Assembly: GCA_949752745.1 (NCBI GenBank)
Contig: OX457027.1
Span: 17,626,603 to 17,690,602, forward strand
Source: Protula sp. h YS-2021
Taxonomy: Eukaryota; Annelida; Polychaeta; Sabellida; Serpulidae
Direction of reading: 5' to 3'
Length of the DNA: 64,000 bases
Under the pieces are notes generated by a model that was given only the letters and a program-made list of their open reading frames with translations, searched no databases and was not told where the DNA came from. Shown here one piece after another: positions 11,480 to 22,659 of this stretch (the first letter of the stretch is position 1; every line of letters starts with the position of its first letter). The position numbers and the translations under genes were made by a program.

Positions 11480-11503
11480 CGGTGGGGGGGGGGGGGGGGG
11501 GGC
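11480..11503. repeat. Poly-G run
   Basis: About 20 consecutive G. Comparable G or C runs occur near 22681, 25801, 30041, 41680, 56459, 58799, 62165 and 62372. Confidence 0.9.
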
Positions 11504-12280
11504 TATCCTAGTATAGCTCCCCCCACCTGGGATTATTTGCCCCTTGTCCAGCTAACCCCTGCTGTTTTTAAACCCTGCTGAAACGAATCCACACCCCCTT
11601 GTCAGAACTGTTATTTGTGCCTCTTTGCAACGAGGGATTAAAGCATCTAAATACAGATCTCGGGTAATTCATTCGATTGCAATTAGCTGCGAAAGTCCTC
11701 CAAAGCATTTTACCTGGCAAACATGCAAGAGCACTTCATGGCATGATTAAAACTGGATCAATAATGGAAACTCTACGAAATAACTAAACGAACACAATGA
11801 TCAGGAAAGGTAAAGAACTGACGTTAGTTTATTGAGACATGTCGCCAGCTATATATCTCTACAAGAATCCATTAGACAAACAAAAAGGCTTCTTTGAAAC
11901 AAAAATCTACGATAAAACGCCATTGAGAGAGATATTTACCGAAACAGATCTACAATAAACAACTTTTGGATGAAAACAGTCCAGACGAAATGGTCGCTCA
12001 AATTTTTATCAATGCCGAAAAGCGATGTGCATGGCAGTGATGACGACGATGGCAACACCACAGTGGTTTTAATAGTTTCTTCCTATCGTTGCTAAAAATC
12101 AACGGGAAAACTTTTCAAACATGGAGCAGTCACTCTATACAAACGCCATTAATCCAAATAGGGCAGTAGTAGACCAACAGCTTGTGTTACATTTAACAAA
12201 ATTTTCAGATTCTTTGAAATGCAAAGATAAAAGGTAAATGACTGCGATTGCTGAGCGATAATAAAGATTCTCCCGATAAA

Positions 12281-12603
12281 CCAATTCGCACTTTTGGATT
12301 TTTCCGGTGGAGGTGTTGTTTCGACTGAAAATGTTGGGGGATGAATTATAAAGAAATGATAAGGGAAAACATTCTAATTCTAATTTTCTTACAATATGCA
12401 CACTTCCGAATTTATAAAATCATATGATCTTTTGAAATCTATTTTACATGTTATTCAGTCCCTTTAATAACGAACATGTGACTATATTTCTGGCAAAATG
12501 GAATTTTGTTGATTTTTGCCGTTTTTCCTATCATTTCTTTACATCCTTATCCCACCTGAATTCAGCCGAAACGCAAAAACTTTTCGGCAAAAGTGCGAAT
12601 TGG
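12281..12603. mobile_element. MITE copy 1 with CCAATTCGCAC termini
   Basis: It starts CCAATTCGCACTTTTG and ends CAAAAGTGCGAATTGG. The first and last ~100 bp are imperfect inverted repeats (for example AAAGAAATGATAAGGG versus its reverse in the right half). The interior is AT-rich and non-coding. Confidence 0.85.
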
Positions 12604-12610
12604 CTTATAA

Positions 12611-12945
12611 CCAATTCGCACTTTCGAATTTTTCCGGTGGAGTTGTTGTTTCGACTGAAAATGATGGGGGTTAAATTATAAAGAAATGATAAGGGAAAAC
12701 ATCAAAATTCTAATTTTCTTTCAACATGCACACTTTCGAATTTATAAAGCCATCATATGATCTTTTAAAAACTATTTTACATATTATTCAGTCCCTTTAA
12801 TAACCAGCATGTGACTATATTTCTGGCAAAATAGAATTTTGTTGATTTTTGCCGTTTTTTCCCTATCATTTCTTTATAACCTTATCCCACCTGAATTCAG
12901 CCGAAACGCAAAAACTTTTCGGCAAAAGTGAAAAGTGCGAATTGG
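12611..12945. mobile_element. MITE copy 2, head-to-tail with copy 1
   Basis: It is closely similar to copy 1 along its whole length and separated from it by CTTATAA. It ends AAAGTGCGAATTGG with a small insertion (an extra GAAAAGTG) before the terminal repeat. A third, truncated copy lies at about 6605-6745. Confidence 0.85.
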
Positions 12946-13749
12946 CTTATTGCAAGCTTGTGCCAATCGGAGCGTTTTATTGGGCAAGAATAATGTTTCG
13001 AGACATTATCGAAAAACCAAGGAACATTTTCTGATTTTTGAAACATTTTCGAGTGTGTCTAGGTTTACATTCAGATAATTTTCCGATAATCCTTTTCAGC
13101 GCATCTGGTCAGAATGGTAGCTCCGAGTCCGCTCTGACTTATTTCTTTCTTTCTTTTATTTCAGTAAATTCAACGTAAAATAAGTGCATGGTATAACATG
13201 TCAATACAATGTGAGCAAAGACTGTGACGTCATAACTGTTGTGTTGTGTTGGAGATTAGTAATATTTGCTGTTTTATACAATTTTATTGGAAATATGTCA
13301 GACTAAATATTGAAACTAATTTCAACAAATATTATAAACAATTTCTGATTTCAATGATATCGAACTTTTTAAAAAGCTTTCAGGATTTGAAAAGTTATCT
13401 TTAAAAAACCGATTGTAGTCAGGACTTCATGACAGAATCTGTCATTATCGCTCACTTTTTGTTTATATATATGACGAGTAAAAAAGGAAAGGAGTTTGAA
13501 GTACAACAAATTATTAATAATAATTTTAATTACTTGTAATCTTGTGATGCATTTGTGTGACAGAGATTGTGAGTAAATATAACAAGTTTTTGTGACTGTG
13601 TTTTAAAGTGTGAATTATTGTAACCAAGCAAGCCGCAAAAAAAAACAAAACAAAAAAAAAACAATAAAATAAAACAAACAAACAAAAAACAATATTGTGA
13701 TTACAATATAAGAATAAAAAAATACTTTATTGAGAGTGTATTATATTTC

Positions 13750-15336
13750 ATGAAAATAGACATCCTCGGAAATCTGTCACCCAATAAAGTGCCTCGGATC
13801 CAAGAAAATAATATGGAAAAGTGTTGGACATGTAAGAAACTAAAGTCTGGTGTTGAGCTAAGGCCACGAGTTGACAGACAGTGCAAAAAATGTCACGAAG
13901 AAAATGTTGCTGCTCTGAAAAGAATGCATACGCCTTCCAACAGCAAACAAAGTGATTTATTACCGCGGGATACACATAGGACCGTGATTAAATCTAATAG
14001 AAAAGCAGACAAACGTGTTGATGCAAATGAAACCGAAGAGCAAAACGCGATTGACAAAAACATTTTGATTGACGAACTCCTCTGCTTTATATCGAACAAA
14101 ATTGATATCTTACCTCCAACAACGATCAAGCAATTGTGCGTTAATACATTTACAGATGAGGAGATTGAAAAATAAAAAAATCTACTGTACGATATCTGTG
14201 AGGCAACAGATCGTAAACGAAAAAGAAAAGGTCCGGAAAAATCAAACCACAACATAGACGACATCATAAAATTTTTGATGGAATTTGAGGATGAGCTCCC
14301 GAAATTTGCTGCACTTGAATTATCAAGACTACCTCCTATCACATATAACAGCATTGATGTGTCCGTGCTACTAAGTGACATTACAAAAGTTCAAATAGAA
14401 GTAGACCAAATAAAGGAATGTCTCAAAAAGCAAGCGAACACAAATGACAGTTTGAAAGAAACCACAGAAATAATAGAACAACGACTTGATAACTTTGAAG
14501 AAACGCGCAACCTGGCAAAGGGACCCCCTAAAAGCTATGCTAGAACCACACAACGCAATATAATTGATAGATCATCGAACACCTATGTCAGAAGCACCTG
14601 GGATTTCAATGTGACCAAACCGAAAAAGACAATGAAAACAAAATCCGATGGCTCTATTGCAGACTCAGCTGAGAACAAATCTGACACTGATGTCATTATA
14701 GAATCTGAACAAGAATTAGCAAATAAGCAAGACACAACTGATGCAAATCAAACGACGAGAAAAACACACAGTAAGGAAGATGTAATACAAAGTGGAACCT
14801 CAGAAAGGAGAGACAATCTAGACCAGAAACAGGAAAGTGTTGATAATCTTGAAGAAACACATACAATAGCGACATATGCGAGAATAGTTGAACAAAGATC
14901 ACCAGTAAAATCCAACGAGAATTTAGAAGAGGTAGCACGTGAAGAGAATGACATGGCATGGCAGTTAGTAACTCGTAAAAAATCATCAGGGAATAAAATT
15001 AACAACCAAAAATTACAACAATTTACAAATAATAATGTAATAGGCAAAGCCAAAAACTGTGGATTGAAAACATTGAACATTACCAGCAGACAAAGAATAG
15101 CTAATTTATTTGTGACACGATTTGATCCATCGGTAACTGAAAAGGACATAAAAGAGTACCTCACCAAAACCCTTAACCTTGACATCAAAGTGGAAAAAGT
15201 GCAAACAAGATATGCGTCTTTTCACATCACATGCCAATGTGCACAGCCGGAGATTTTTATGAGTAGCGAGCTTTGGCCGGAAAACACTCTTGTTAGATGG
15301 TGGCGACAACCGAGAAATCTAAATGACGCAAATTAA
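13750..15336 (+). pseudogene. LINE ORF1 protein, one in-frame nonsense codon
   Basis: A reading frame of 528 codons is broken only by TAA at 14173-14175; the frame is the same on both sides. The N-terminus has a Cys-pair motif (CWTC ... CKKC, residues ~22-45). A Lys/Arg/Glu-rich linker follows. The C-terminal ~100 residues (RIANLFVTRFDPSVTEKDIK ... WWRQPRN) look like the RNA-binding fold found in ORF1 of CR1/Jockey-type elements. The expected role is nucleic-acid binding and chaperone activity in the retrotransposition particle. The end overlaps the ORF2 start. Confidence 0.8.
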
Positions 15337-16384
15337 CATAATATCATATAATTGTAGAGGCCTACCAAAGGACAAAAAATCTACTTTTTATCGACCTGAT
15401 ATACATGAATTAATCAAAGACTGTGATATATTGTGTCTACAGGAAACATGGTTCACAAAACAAGACCTTGACACCATCAATGGTTTGTACAATGGAATGC
15501 ACGGAAGTGGAACAAGTGCCACGGATTATAGAAATAAAATACTACAAGGTCATGCACCAGGCGGTGTTGCAATTTTATGGAATTCAAAATTAGATAATGC
15601 AATGAAATACATTGATTTGGGTATAGACTGGTGTTGTGGAATACAGATAAAAGTTAATGATAAACAATTTATAATACTTAACGTTTATATGCCGCATCAA
15701 TGTATAGAAAACGAAGATGAATACGAATTTAAATTGGAACAATTAAAAACAATTATTGAGGAAATTGAAACTTCTTGTTTTACAATTGTAGGAGACTGGA
15801 ATGCAAATACATATCTAGGTAAAATATCAAAGTTTGGACGCTATTTTCATGCTTTCTGCGAAGATAACGCTCTGATTCAATCATCAAAATATAGACTACA
15901 TGCAGATACTTACACATTTACTAGCAGCAGTTGGGGTACAGCTTCCTGGTTAGATCACATTATAAGTAGTGAAGACTTTGACAATGCCATCACAGACATA
16001 GAAGTACTTTATAGGATATCGCAAAAAGACCACATTCCTGTGTCAATGAAAATAAACTGCTCGAACATTCCAGACACAAATGTTAAAACACACAACGCTG
16101 TAAATGCAACCAGTATCAATTGGATTGACCTGAAGCCAGAAGAAAAAACCAAATATAAAGAGCTCACTGATATAGAATTATCTAAAGTGAATGTAAATGC
16201 AAATGCTTTATCTTGCAGAGATATAAACTGTAAAAATCAAGCCCACAGAGAGTTTATTGATTCTATGTACAATCAAATTATTGCAAGTCTCAATACATCT
16301 GCAGATAAAGTAACCAAATATAAAAACACAAAAAAGAGTACGTATAACAAACCTGGATGGTCTGAGTATGTCACAGAATTGTAA
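15323..16384 (+). CDS. LINE ORF2 N-terminus: APE-type endonuclease
   Basis: It starts at ATG 15323, overlapping the ORF1 stop. The AP-endonuclease-like domain appears complete: SYNCRG (Asn), LQETWF (Glu), VGDWNAN (Asp/Asn), SWLDHI (Asp) and SQKDHIPV (the C-terminal Asp-His pair) are all present in order over residues ~8-235. In a live element this domain nicks target DNA to prime reverse transcription. The frame ends at TAA 16382-16384. The polypeptide should continue into reverse transcriptase, so this stop is a mutation rather than a natural end. Confidence 0.88.
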   Translation: MTQINIISYNCRGLPKDKKSTFYRPDIHELIKDCDILCLQETWFTKQDLDTINGLYNGMHGSGTSATDYRNKILQGHAPGGVAILWNSKLDNAMKYIDLGIDWCCGIQIKVNDKQFIILNVYMPHQCIENEDEYEFKLEQLKTIIEEIETSCFTIVGDWNANTYLGKISKFGRYFHAFCEDNALIQSSKYRLHADTYTFTSSSWGTASWLDHIISSEDFDNAITDIEVLYRISQKDHIPVSMKINCSNIPDTNVKTHNAVNATSINWIDLKPEEKTKYKELTDIELSKVNVNANALSCRDINCKNQAHREFIDSMYNQIIASLNTSADKVTKYKNTKKSTYNKPGWSEYVTEL

Positions 16385-17935
16385 ACACTATCGAGAGATA
16401 TGTTTGAAATATGGAAACATGCAGGTAAACCCAGACAAGGGACTATATAAGATAATTACAGAAAAACTAAAGCTAGATTTAAGTATGCGAGACGATATAT
16501 AAAGAAACATGAGAATCAGCTGAGAAAAGAAAGCCTTGCCAATAAACTACAAAAATTATCAATAAAGAACTTTTCGAAGGAGGTGAACACGATGACCAAT
16601 GCAAAAACATCTTTACCTTCGTCAATTGATGGAATTACAGGAGAAGAAAACATTGCCGAATTATTTCAAAATCACTATAGCAACTTGTTTAATAGTATTA
16701 AAAGTGACTACAACTACCCAAAGAGAGATGAGCACACAAAGAACAGAAAGAAATAGGAGTCAGTATCGAGGAAATGAAGAAAATAATAACTGAACTATAT
16801 GAAAATAAATCATCCGGGAATGACCGAATTAATGCGGAACATCTAAAATATGCTTCAAATAGACTAATACCTTTACTGAGCTTATCCATCACTTCGATGT
16901 TTTACCATGGGTATTTACCTAAGGATATGCTGAAAGTTACACTTGTGCCTATAATTAAAAACAAAGTACAATCTATTTCCTCCTTTGATAACTATCGGCC
17001 AATTGCAATAGCAACAATAATGAGCAAAATAGTCGAAAAAATAATATATATTAGACTCGAAACACTGGTAACAACGAACCCAAACCAATTTGGTTTCAAG
17101 AAAAAACACGGAACAGACCAGTGTACTTATGTGCTCAAAGAAGTTATAGACATGTATAAATCCCTTGATGCCACCGTATTTGTATGCTATCTCGATATAA
17201 GTAAAGCATTTGATCGTGTAATTCATGATAAACTATACCAAATACTAGACAGGAAAGGTGTGCCGTGGTACATATTACGACTGATTATATACTGGTATGA
17301 AAATCAACTTTTTTATATGAAGTTTATATACTGGTATGAAAATCAACTTTTTTATATAAAGTTTAATACACAAAAAAGTGTTATAATGATATTTCGATGA
17401 AATTTGATGAATACATGTAACTTTCCGAAATTTTACTTGAATGGTCGTGAACTGAAAGAAGTCACTGAATATAAATATCTTGGGTGTATTATAACAAATG
17501 AAGCAAGAGATGATAAGGATATTGAAAGACAAATTCGTACATTCTATGCTCAAGGAAATAAACTTATACGAAACTTTGGCATATGTACCATTGATGTTAA
17601 AATAACATTGTTTAAAAGTTATTGCACAAATATTTATGCGTCGCATCTCTGGCATTCATATAAGAAAGTGACTATAAGAAACTACAAACAGCATATCATA
17701 ATATATTGAAACAATTTATGGGTTTAACAAAATATGACAGTACAAGTATGACTTGTAGCTTCTTCAATGTCAAATCGTGCATGGCTGTGATGAGAAATTT
17801 TATATATAAATTTATGCAACGTCTGAGTAATTCACCAAATGTAATAATAAAGAATATTCTTCAGACCAGTGTGCAACACACATCTAACATTTGGAAACAT
17901 ATGTATAAAGAATTATATGTCAATTATATGTAAAT
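16385..17935 (+). pseudogene. LINE ORF2 reverse transcriptase, palm deleted
   Basis: After two nonsense codons and a frameshift near 16710-16760, the fingers and motif A are readable (SSGNDRINAEHL, YRPIAIATIMSKIVEK, CYLDISKAFDRV, IIYWYENQ). The sequence then jumps directly to the post-catalytic part (FYLNGRELK, YKYLGCIIT, RTFYAQGNKLIRNF). Motifs B and C, present in the sister copy at 7.0-7.2 kb, are missing. The deletion point carries a 39 bp tandem duplication (units from 17291 and 17330). Confidence 0.88.
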
Positions 17936-18158
17936 ATATATGTATGTATTAGTTAATAATTCTTGTTTATTTTATGTACAAATATGGAACTGTATGTACA
18001 GAGTCTGTAAATAAAAATCATCTATCTATCTATCTAATAATGTTGAACGAACCAAGGATAACCCATTAAAGCGTCAGGCGCTTATTTCCAATGGGGTCCT
18101 TATCAAGTACAACTAGTATTTGTGAACGCATAAATATTAAACAAATTGACTAGAAATA

Positions 18159-19370
18159 CAGTCGGACCTCGGTATAACGAAGTGGCTGGGACTGTAGGAT
18201 TTTATTCGTTATAGCGAGGTTTCGTTATATCCGGGTTTCTCGAAAAAGTCAAAGGTATAAGAAATATAAACTTTGGAGTTTTCTTGTGACCAAAATACAT
18301 ACTGACGCATACTGTACATGTACGTGTATAGGTATTTACAACTTGACGTTTGAGTTACATTTTAGCAAAAAACTTGGTAATGCAAGTCTGAGTCTGGAGC
18401 GCACTTCGCTTAGTTTCAAAAAAATTTGACAATTTGTTGATCAGTTCGATAGCTTCGTCTGCGTTTTCAAATGTTCCCACTTCATATCGTAACAGTTCCA
18501 GGTTGTCCGAAATCTCATTTACGTTGCGGCGTTTAGGAGGTTCTGGTTCTTGCTCTGTCAATTCGTCTTGTTCTAGATCTTTTGCTGAAGTGAAGTCTTT
18601 GATATCAAAGACTTCCGTACACTCAGCGTTTGCGTCAACTTGCACGTAACACTCAAAGTCCTCGCTCTTCATGGCGGTTGGTTCTGAGACAGTCTCTTGC
18701 CTTATCTCATTGTATCCTGGTACATCGCTTTGTGGTACATTTTCAGTCACAACGCGATAAAAACAGTTTTGCACAGTTTCTGTAGAAACTTGACCCCAAG
18801 CTTGTCGCAAGTAGTGTAACGCATCCAGAACAGTAATAACGCACTCACTCTTGGTCTGTATGCAACGTGACAGTTTGTTTACAAGCTGTCGTCGATAGTG
18901 TACCTTCAAGTTGCAAGTTGCAAAAAAGACTGAGCAAACTGAACACAACAGAACTTGCTACTGAGTATTGTTGACTTAAAAGACAAGACGCTGTTATGGT
19001 CAGTACAGGTCAGGCCTGTAGAGGTTGCAATGATTTAAAGAGGGCATTCGAATCTCTTAAGCAAACAAACAGTGTATGGGCTAAGACAATGGGGTGCGGA
19101 TATATACTTGCGTTTGAAGTAAGGCCAGGCAAAAGCTGCGCTGCAAAAATGGGTTGTAGTTTATTTTTGAGTACATTATAGCATGCACTCTATTATTGTA
19201 TACTCTGTATGAGTCCATTATTACATGAAAATATGACTTCGTTATAAAAATACTTCGTTATAGAGGGAATTTAAATCATATATATAAGTATTTTTTTCCG
19301 GGACTTGGAAATTCCTTCGTTATAACCGATATTTCGTTATAACCGATCTCGTTATAAATGGGTCCGACTG
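18159..19370 (-). mobile_element. Internally deleted pogo/Tigger-like DNA transposon
   Basis: The left terminus CAGTCGGACCTCGGTATAAC and right terminus GTTATAAATGGGTCCGACTG form inverted repeats, and each is flanked by TA (18157-18158; 19371-19372), the target duplication of Tc1/mariner-pogo elements. Subterminal GTTATAACGAA-like motifs recur at both ends. Inside is only the 3' part of a transposase gene on the - strand. The element is non-autonomous by deletion. Confidence 0.9.
18355..18948 (-). pseudogene. Tigger-type transposase C-terminus
   Basis: The 197-codon frame begins just after the DDE domain: LKVHYRRQLVNKL is the end of the DDE core in pogo/Tigger transposases. It is followed by the characteristic VTVLDALHYLRQAW ... 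VQNCF segment, an acidic stretch (EQDELTEQEPEPPKRR) and a C-terminal QTCITKFFAKM. The CENP-B-like DNA-binding domain and catalytic core are absent. The upstream 400 bp to the right terminus has no transposase similarity that I can see. The ATG at 18948 is fortuitous. Confidence 0.82.
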
Positions 19371-19478
19371 TAGTAAGAAATACTTTGTGATAATAATACT
19401 GCAGGATATGAAGTGTATGCTAAAAAAACATGATCTAGACCACAAAATCATTGTTTTTGCGACTAAGACTTCTATTAG

Positions 19479-20083
19479 CTAAAATACTTTGACTAGTTTT
19501 TTAAAAGACTGGAGACTCGATTGGCTTTTCACATTATTTGGCAAATTGTTCCAATGAAAAATGCGCTGATAATAGAACGACTGTTTAGCAATGCCTTGGA
19601 CACGACGTACATAAAAGTTGTGTTCGCTAGCTCTTGTTACATGGTCATGTGTATGCGACGTTTTAACAAATTTCTCAATTAAGTAGGTAGGGGACAGGCC
19701 ACGACTTATTTTGAACACATGATTAAGACTAAGTTGGCATACTCTATCTGTGACATTTAGTAAACTCAAAGAATTTCGTTGTGGTTGACCAACATGAGAT
19801 CTCGCTGGAAGTTGAAGGATAAATCGAACTGTTTTATTTTGAGTTGTTTGGAGTTTAAGTTTTGTTTTAAGTGTAAGGTTTGGATACCATGCGGTAATGC
19901 AATAGTCTAAATGGCATAAAAGGAGGGCAGAACTCAATTTATGACGTATTTTTTGGGATAGGAAGCTTTGTTGTCTATAGAGAAATTTGAGTCTGCATGT
20001 AGTTTTGGCTATGGTTCGCATGGCCATTGACTCTCCAGAGAGATCTTGGTCTAATGTTACACCCAGGTACTTAACAGACAGTT
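19479..20083 (-). pseudogene. LINE ORF2 C-terminal domain
   Basis: It begins just past the reverse transcriptase palm with KYLGVTLDQDLSGESMAM and continues LSSALLLCHLDYCITAWYP, LQTTQNKTVRFIL and FHWNNLPNNVKSQSSLQSFK, the conserved tail of CR1/L2/Jockey-group ORF2 proteins. No catalytic residues are in this part. Confidence 0.87.
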
Positions 20084-20110
20084 AGCTAGATATGGTTTTA
20101 CCTTTGTAAA

Positions 20111-20663
20111 TTACCTGAAAATTTGCGCAAAACGCGTTGGTGAAGTAATTACTTGGTGCAGACTTTGAGCTTTCAATAAATCGTGATACGATTTAGATAG
20201 ATGTGTTTGCTTGTTATTTGCACAAATGTTAAAATCGCCTAAAAGATAACATTCTTGGCCATCATCTATGTTTTCTTTAATCTTTTCGAAATTTTCAAGA
20301 AAAGTGGTTTGATTTGGTGGCCTGTAGATTGAGGCAACTAAAATAGGTTTGATTTTGGGTAGAAGTAAATCTACAAAAATGGCCTCAATATCTGTATTCA
20401 TTAAGTTATTTCTTAGATTATGTGCTAATTCCGACTTGATAGACAAGCAAACACCTCCTCCCTGCATATTTCTGTCCTGTATACCCTTGTATAATTATTT
20501 CGTTGTCTGTCACACTATTATCTAGCCAGGTTTCAGATACGCTTATGGTAGTTGGATTAACTTTTTCTACTAAATTTTTCAGTTCTGAAATCTTAGGAAG
20601 TAAAGATGGAATATTAAGACCAATAAAATGTAGCCCTTTGTTTTTAAAACAGTCAATAGTCAA
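20111..20663 (-). pseudogene. LINE ORF2 endonuclease, truncated and frameshifted
   Basis: Two overlapping frames (20663-20418 and 20467-20111) together give the first two thirds of an APE endonuclease: GLNIPSLLPKI (Asn), SETWLD (Glu), GGGVCLSIKS, ASIYRPP and LLGDFNICAN (Asp/Asn). A frameshift lies near 20465. The C-terminal catalytic Asp-His pair is lost at the internal deletion just after SPTRFA. Confidence 0.85.
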
Positions 20664-20717
20664 TAGTTAATATCTGTTAACTTTATGTTTTCGACAAGAT
20701 TCTGATCGCTTCGCAAG

Positions 20718-21410
20718 TTAATATCCGGTGTCATTATTGCTAAAAAGAAGAATTTCGATTGTACATAGATTGCACATAAAATCAAATTCAGCCCCTGTTT
20801 CAACAATACTATCATACTGAGGCTCTGTGATTGACCTAGTACATTTTACATGTATCCAGTTACAACATGTGTCGCATGAGATTGCTTTTGACCGTTTACC
20901 AACATTGCGTTTGCATTCTATGCATGTGAATGTATTTTTCTTTATATTGCCAAAGTATATGTGTGCGGCTTTATTTCCTGAAAGTCTATTGTCTTCAGGC
21001 AGGGGTATTGTTGTTTGAGGTCGCGTTAGTGCAAAAGACGAATATTCTCGGTCCACTGTGATTTGAAAAGTTTTGTTTGTATATTTTCCATAGTTCCAAG
21101 ATGTGCGTCTTGAAGTATATCCCAAAGTGTTGTTAGATGGTCCAGTTATTGAACTTGCATATGCATATCCCAGAGTGTAGTTTAATGGTCTAGTTATTGG
21201 ACTTGCACATGTACTGGGGTCAGCTCGGTCGTTGCTTGGTGTAGTCAAAGCTATAAGTGAGACACATATCGCTAGAAATGCCACAATATAGAATGTAGCT
21301 ATTTCAGTACTTGAAATGCTGGTCATTTTTGGATATCTTTTCCTTCTATTAAGTTCAGTTATGTAAAATATTCCAGTTTTGGTTCGGAATTGCATAAAGT
21401 CAATTGGCAT
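20718..21410 (-). pseudogene. LINE ORF1 with PHD-type zinc finger
   Basis: The 230-codon frame has a hydrophobic segment at residues ~33-57 and, near the C-terminus, a Cys4-His-Cys3 finger (CIEC ... CDTC ... HVKC ... CNLC; residues ~160-215) typical of PHD domains. Such ORF1 proteins are thought to bind nucleic acid or chromatin. The frame stops shortly before the ORF2 start. The family assignment rests on the finger plus the adjacent endonuclease. Confidence 0.75.
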
Positions 21411-22659
21411 AGCACTGGATACTCCTTTTTGTGTGTATAAGGTTTATTTATTATCGCCAGTGTATGGATAGCACGAACACTCTTTGTACAGGTACGTAAG
21501 TGGGCGATATTTCAAGATTAGCACAAAAAGTGCAAAGTTTTTGCGAAACGATAAACTAAATTCCTTTTTTTCTATTTATGATTATGGGAAAATTATATAA
21601 CATTGTATATCTTTCTGTCAGAGCTACGAAGCCTTCCATTGCTCCACTAATAGGGGTCGACTTCATATGTTCTGAGGCACGAATCCTGCATACCAGCCCC
21701 TATTCCAACATTTACAGAAAGTTTATGCCCAATATGCCCTTTTTGTAAAACAGGCACAGTTTTTAGTGAGCTGTATATCTTTTATTTGTTCATAAAAGTG
21801 CAGAAAAGTTAGCTTCCGCACCCACCTGTCAGATGTTTGTTTACATTCTGACCTTTAAGTGTCACGTGACCAAAGGCAAGGGACCGAAAAATTAAATAAA
21901 GGGGTTATAGTTTATTTGTAAAATATATACTAAAATAGTTGATAGACGCAGAATTTCGTATAAATTTATGTTGTACACCCACAATATTTGGCTTTTTATT
22001 TTTGTACGTTCTTTTTGAAATATCAATTCAAAAAAATTTAATTCGCAAAAATTATTGTTACTTTTTCACGTAATAAAGTATATGATTACCGTTGTACTTT
22101 GAGGGACTTTAGCAAATGCCAATAAAAACTTATGGGTCGTTGAATCTTGCACAAAGTAGCCACAGGGGTGCCTCAAAGCGAGCGCAGTTGACTTGCTTAT
22201 CCTTATATAGCGAGGCTTTGAAGCGGTGCCCGGAAACTTTTTAGCGCACCGCTTCTTGGAGCTAGTCAGAATGGCTGCCAAAAAAGTGTAGGTATCCTTT
22301 GAAATAAACCACCGATAATTTTGATGTTGGAATAATACTTTTCATAAAAGTCTTTGCAATTTGGATTGCTATCAACTAGAGAGAACAGCGCCAAAGCTTT
22401 GCAGTAATTATCAGTCACTATCAGTTTCGACTGAATATTGTTAAATATGTACCGATTATATCAGAAATGACAATAAAAAAAAACTTCACGAGATGCGACG
22501 TCGCTCCCGGCAGCCATTTTCATTCTCGATACATTGTCAAGTGTTTTATTGGGACATTTTCGAAACATTATCTGGATTTTTTTTTCAGATACGTCCAATG
22601 AAACGTCCAATAAATCATGCACTGACTGGGAGCCCGGTGCTTAAGGGGTACATTTTAAG

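Larger units (their letters stand above)
13640..18035 (+). mobile_element. Near full-length non-LTR retrotransposon, decayed
   Basis: The order is a 5' region, ORF1 (13750-15336), ORF2 with endonuclease (15323 onward), a partial reverse transcriptase and a C-terminal domain, with a (TATC)n tail at 18018-18035. ORF1 and ORF2 overlap by 14 nt. The family is the same as the 6.76 kb fragment. The 5' end is not defined. AATAATGTT at 12989-12997 and 18036-18044 could be a target duplication, which would extend the element to 12998, but it is a weak AT-rich match. Confidence 0.85.
19390..21430 (-). mobile_element. PHD-finger non-LTR retrotransposon with internal deletion
   Basis: Read on the - strand the order is ORF1 with PHD finger (21410-20718), endonuclease (20663-20111), then directly the C-terminal part of ORF2 (20090-19479). 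The end of the endonuclease and the whole reverse transcriptase catalytic region are missing, with a sharp junction near 20095-20125. A PHD-type finger in ORF1 is known from CR1/L2-group elements. Confidence 0.85.

Noticed and set aside
12989..18044. AATAATGTT as target duplication of the 14 kb LINE
   Set aside because: The match is short and AT-rich, and the upstream flank resembles sequence near 22540, so it may belong to another repeat; not used to set the border.
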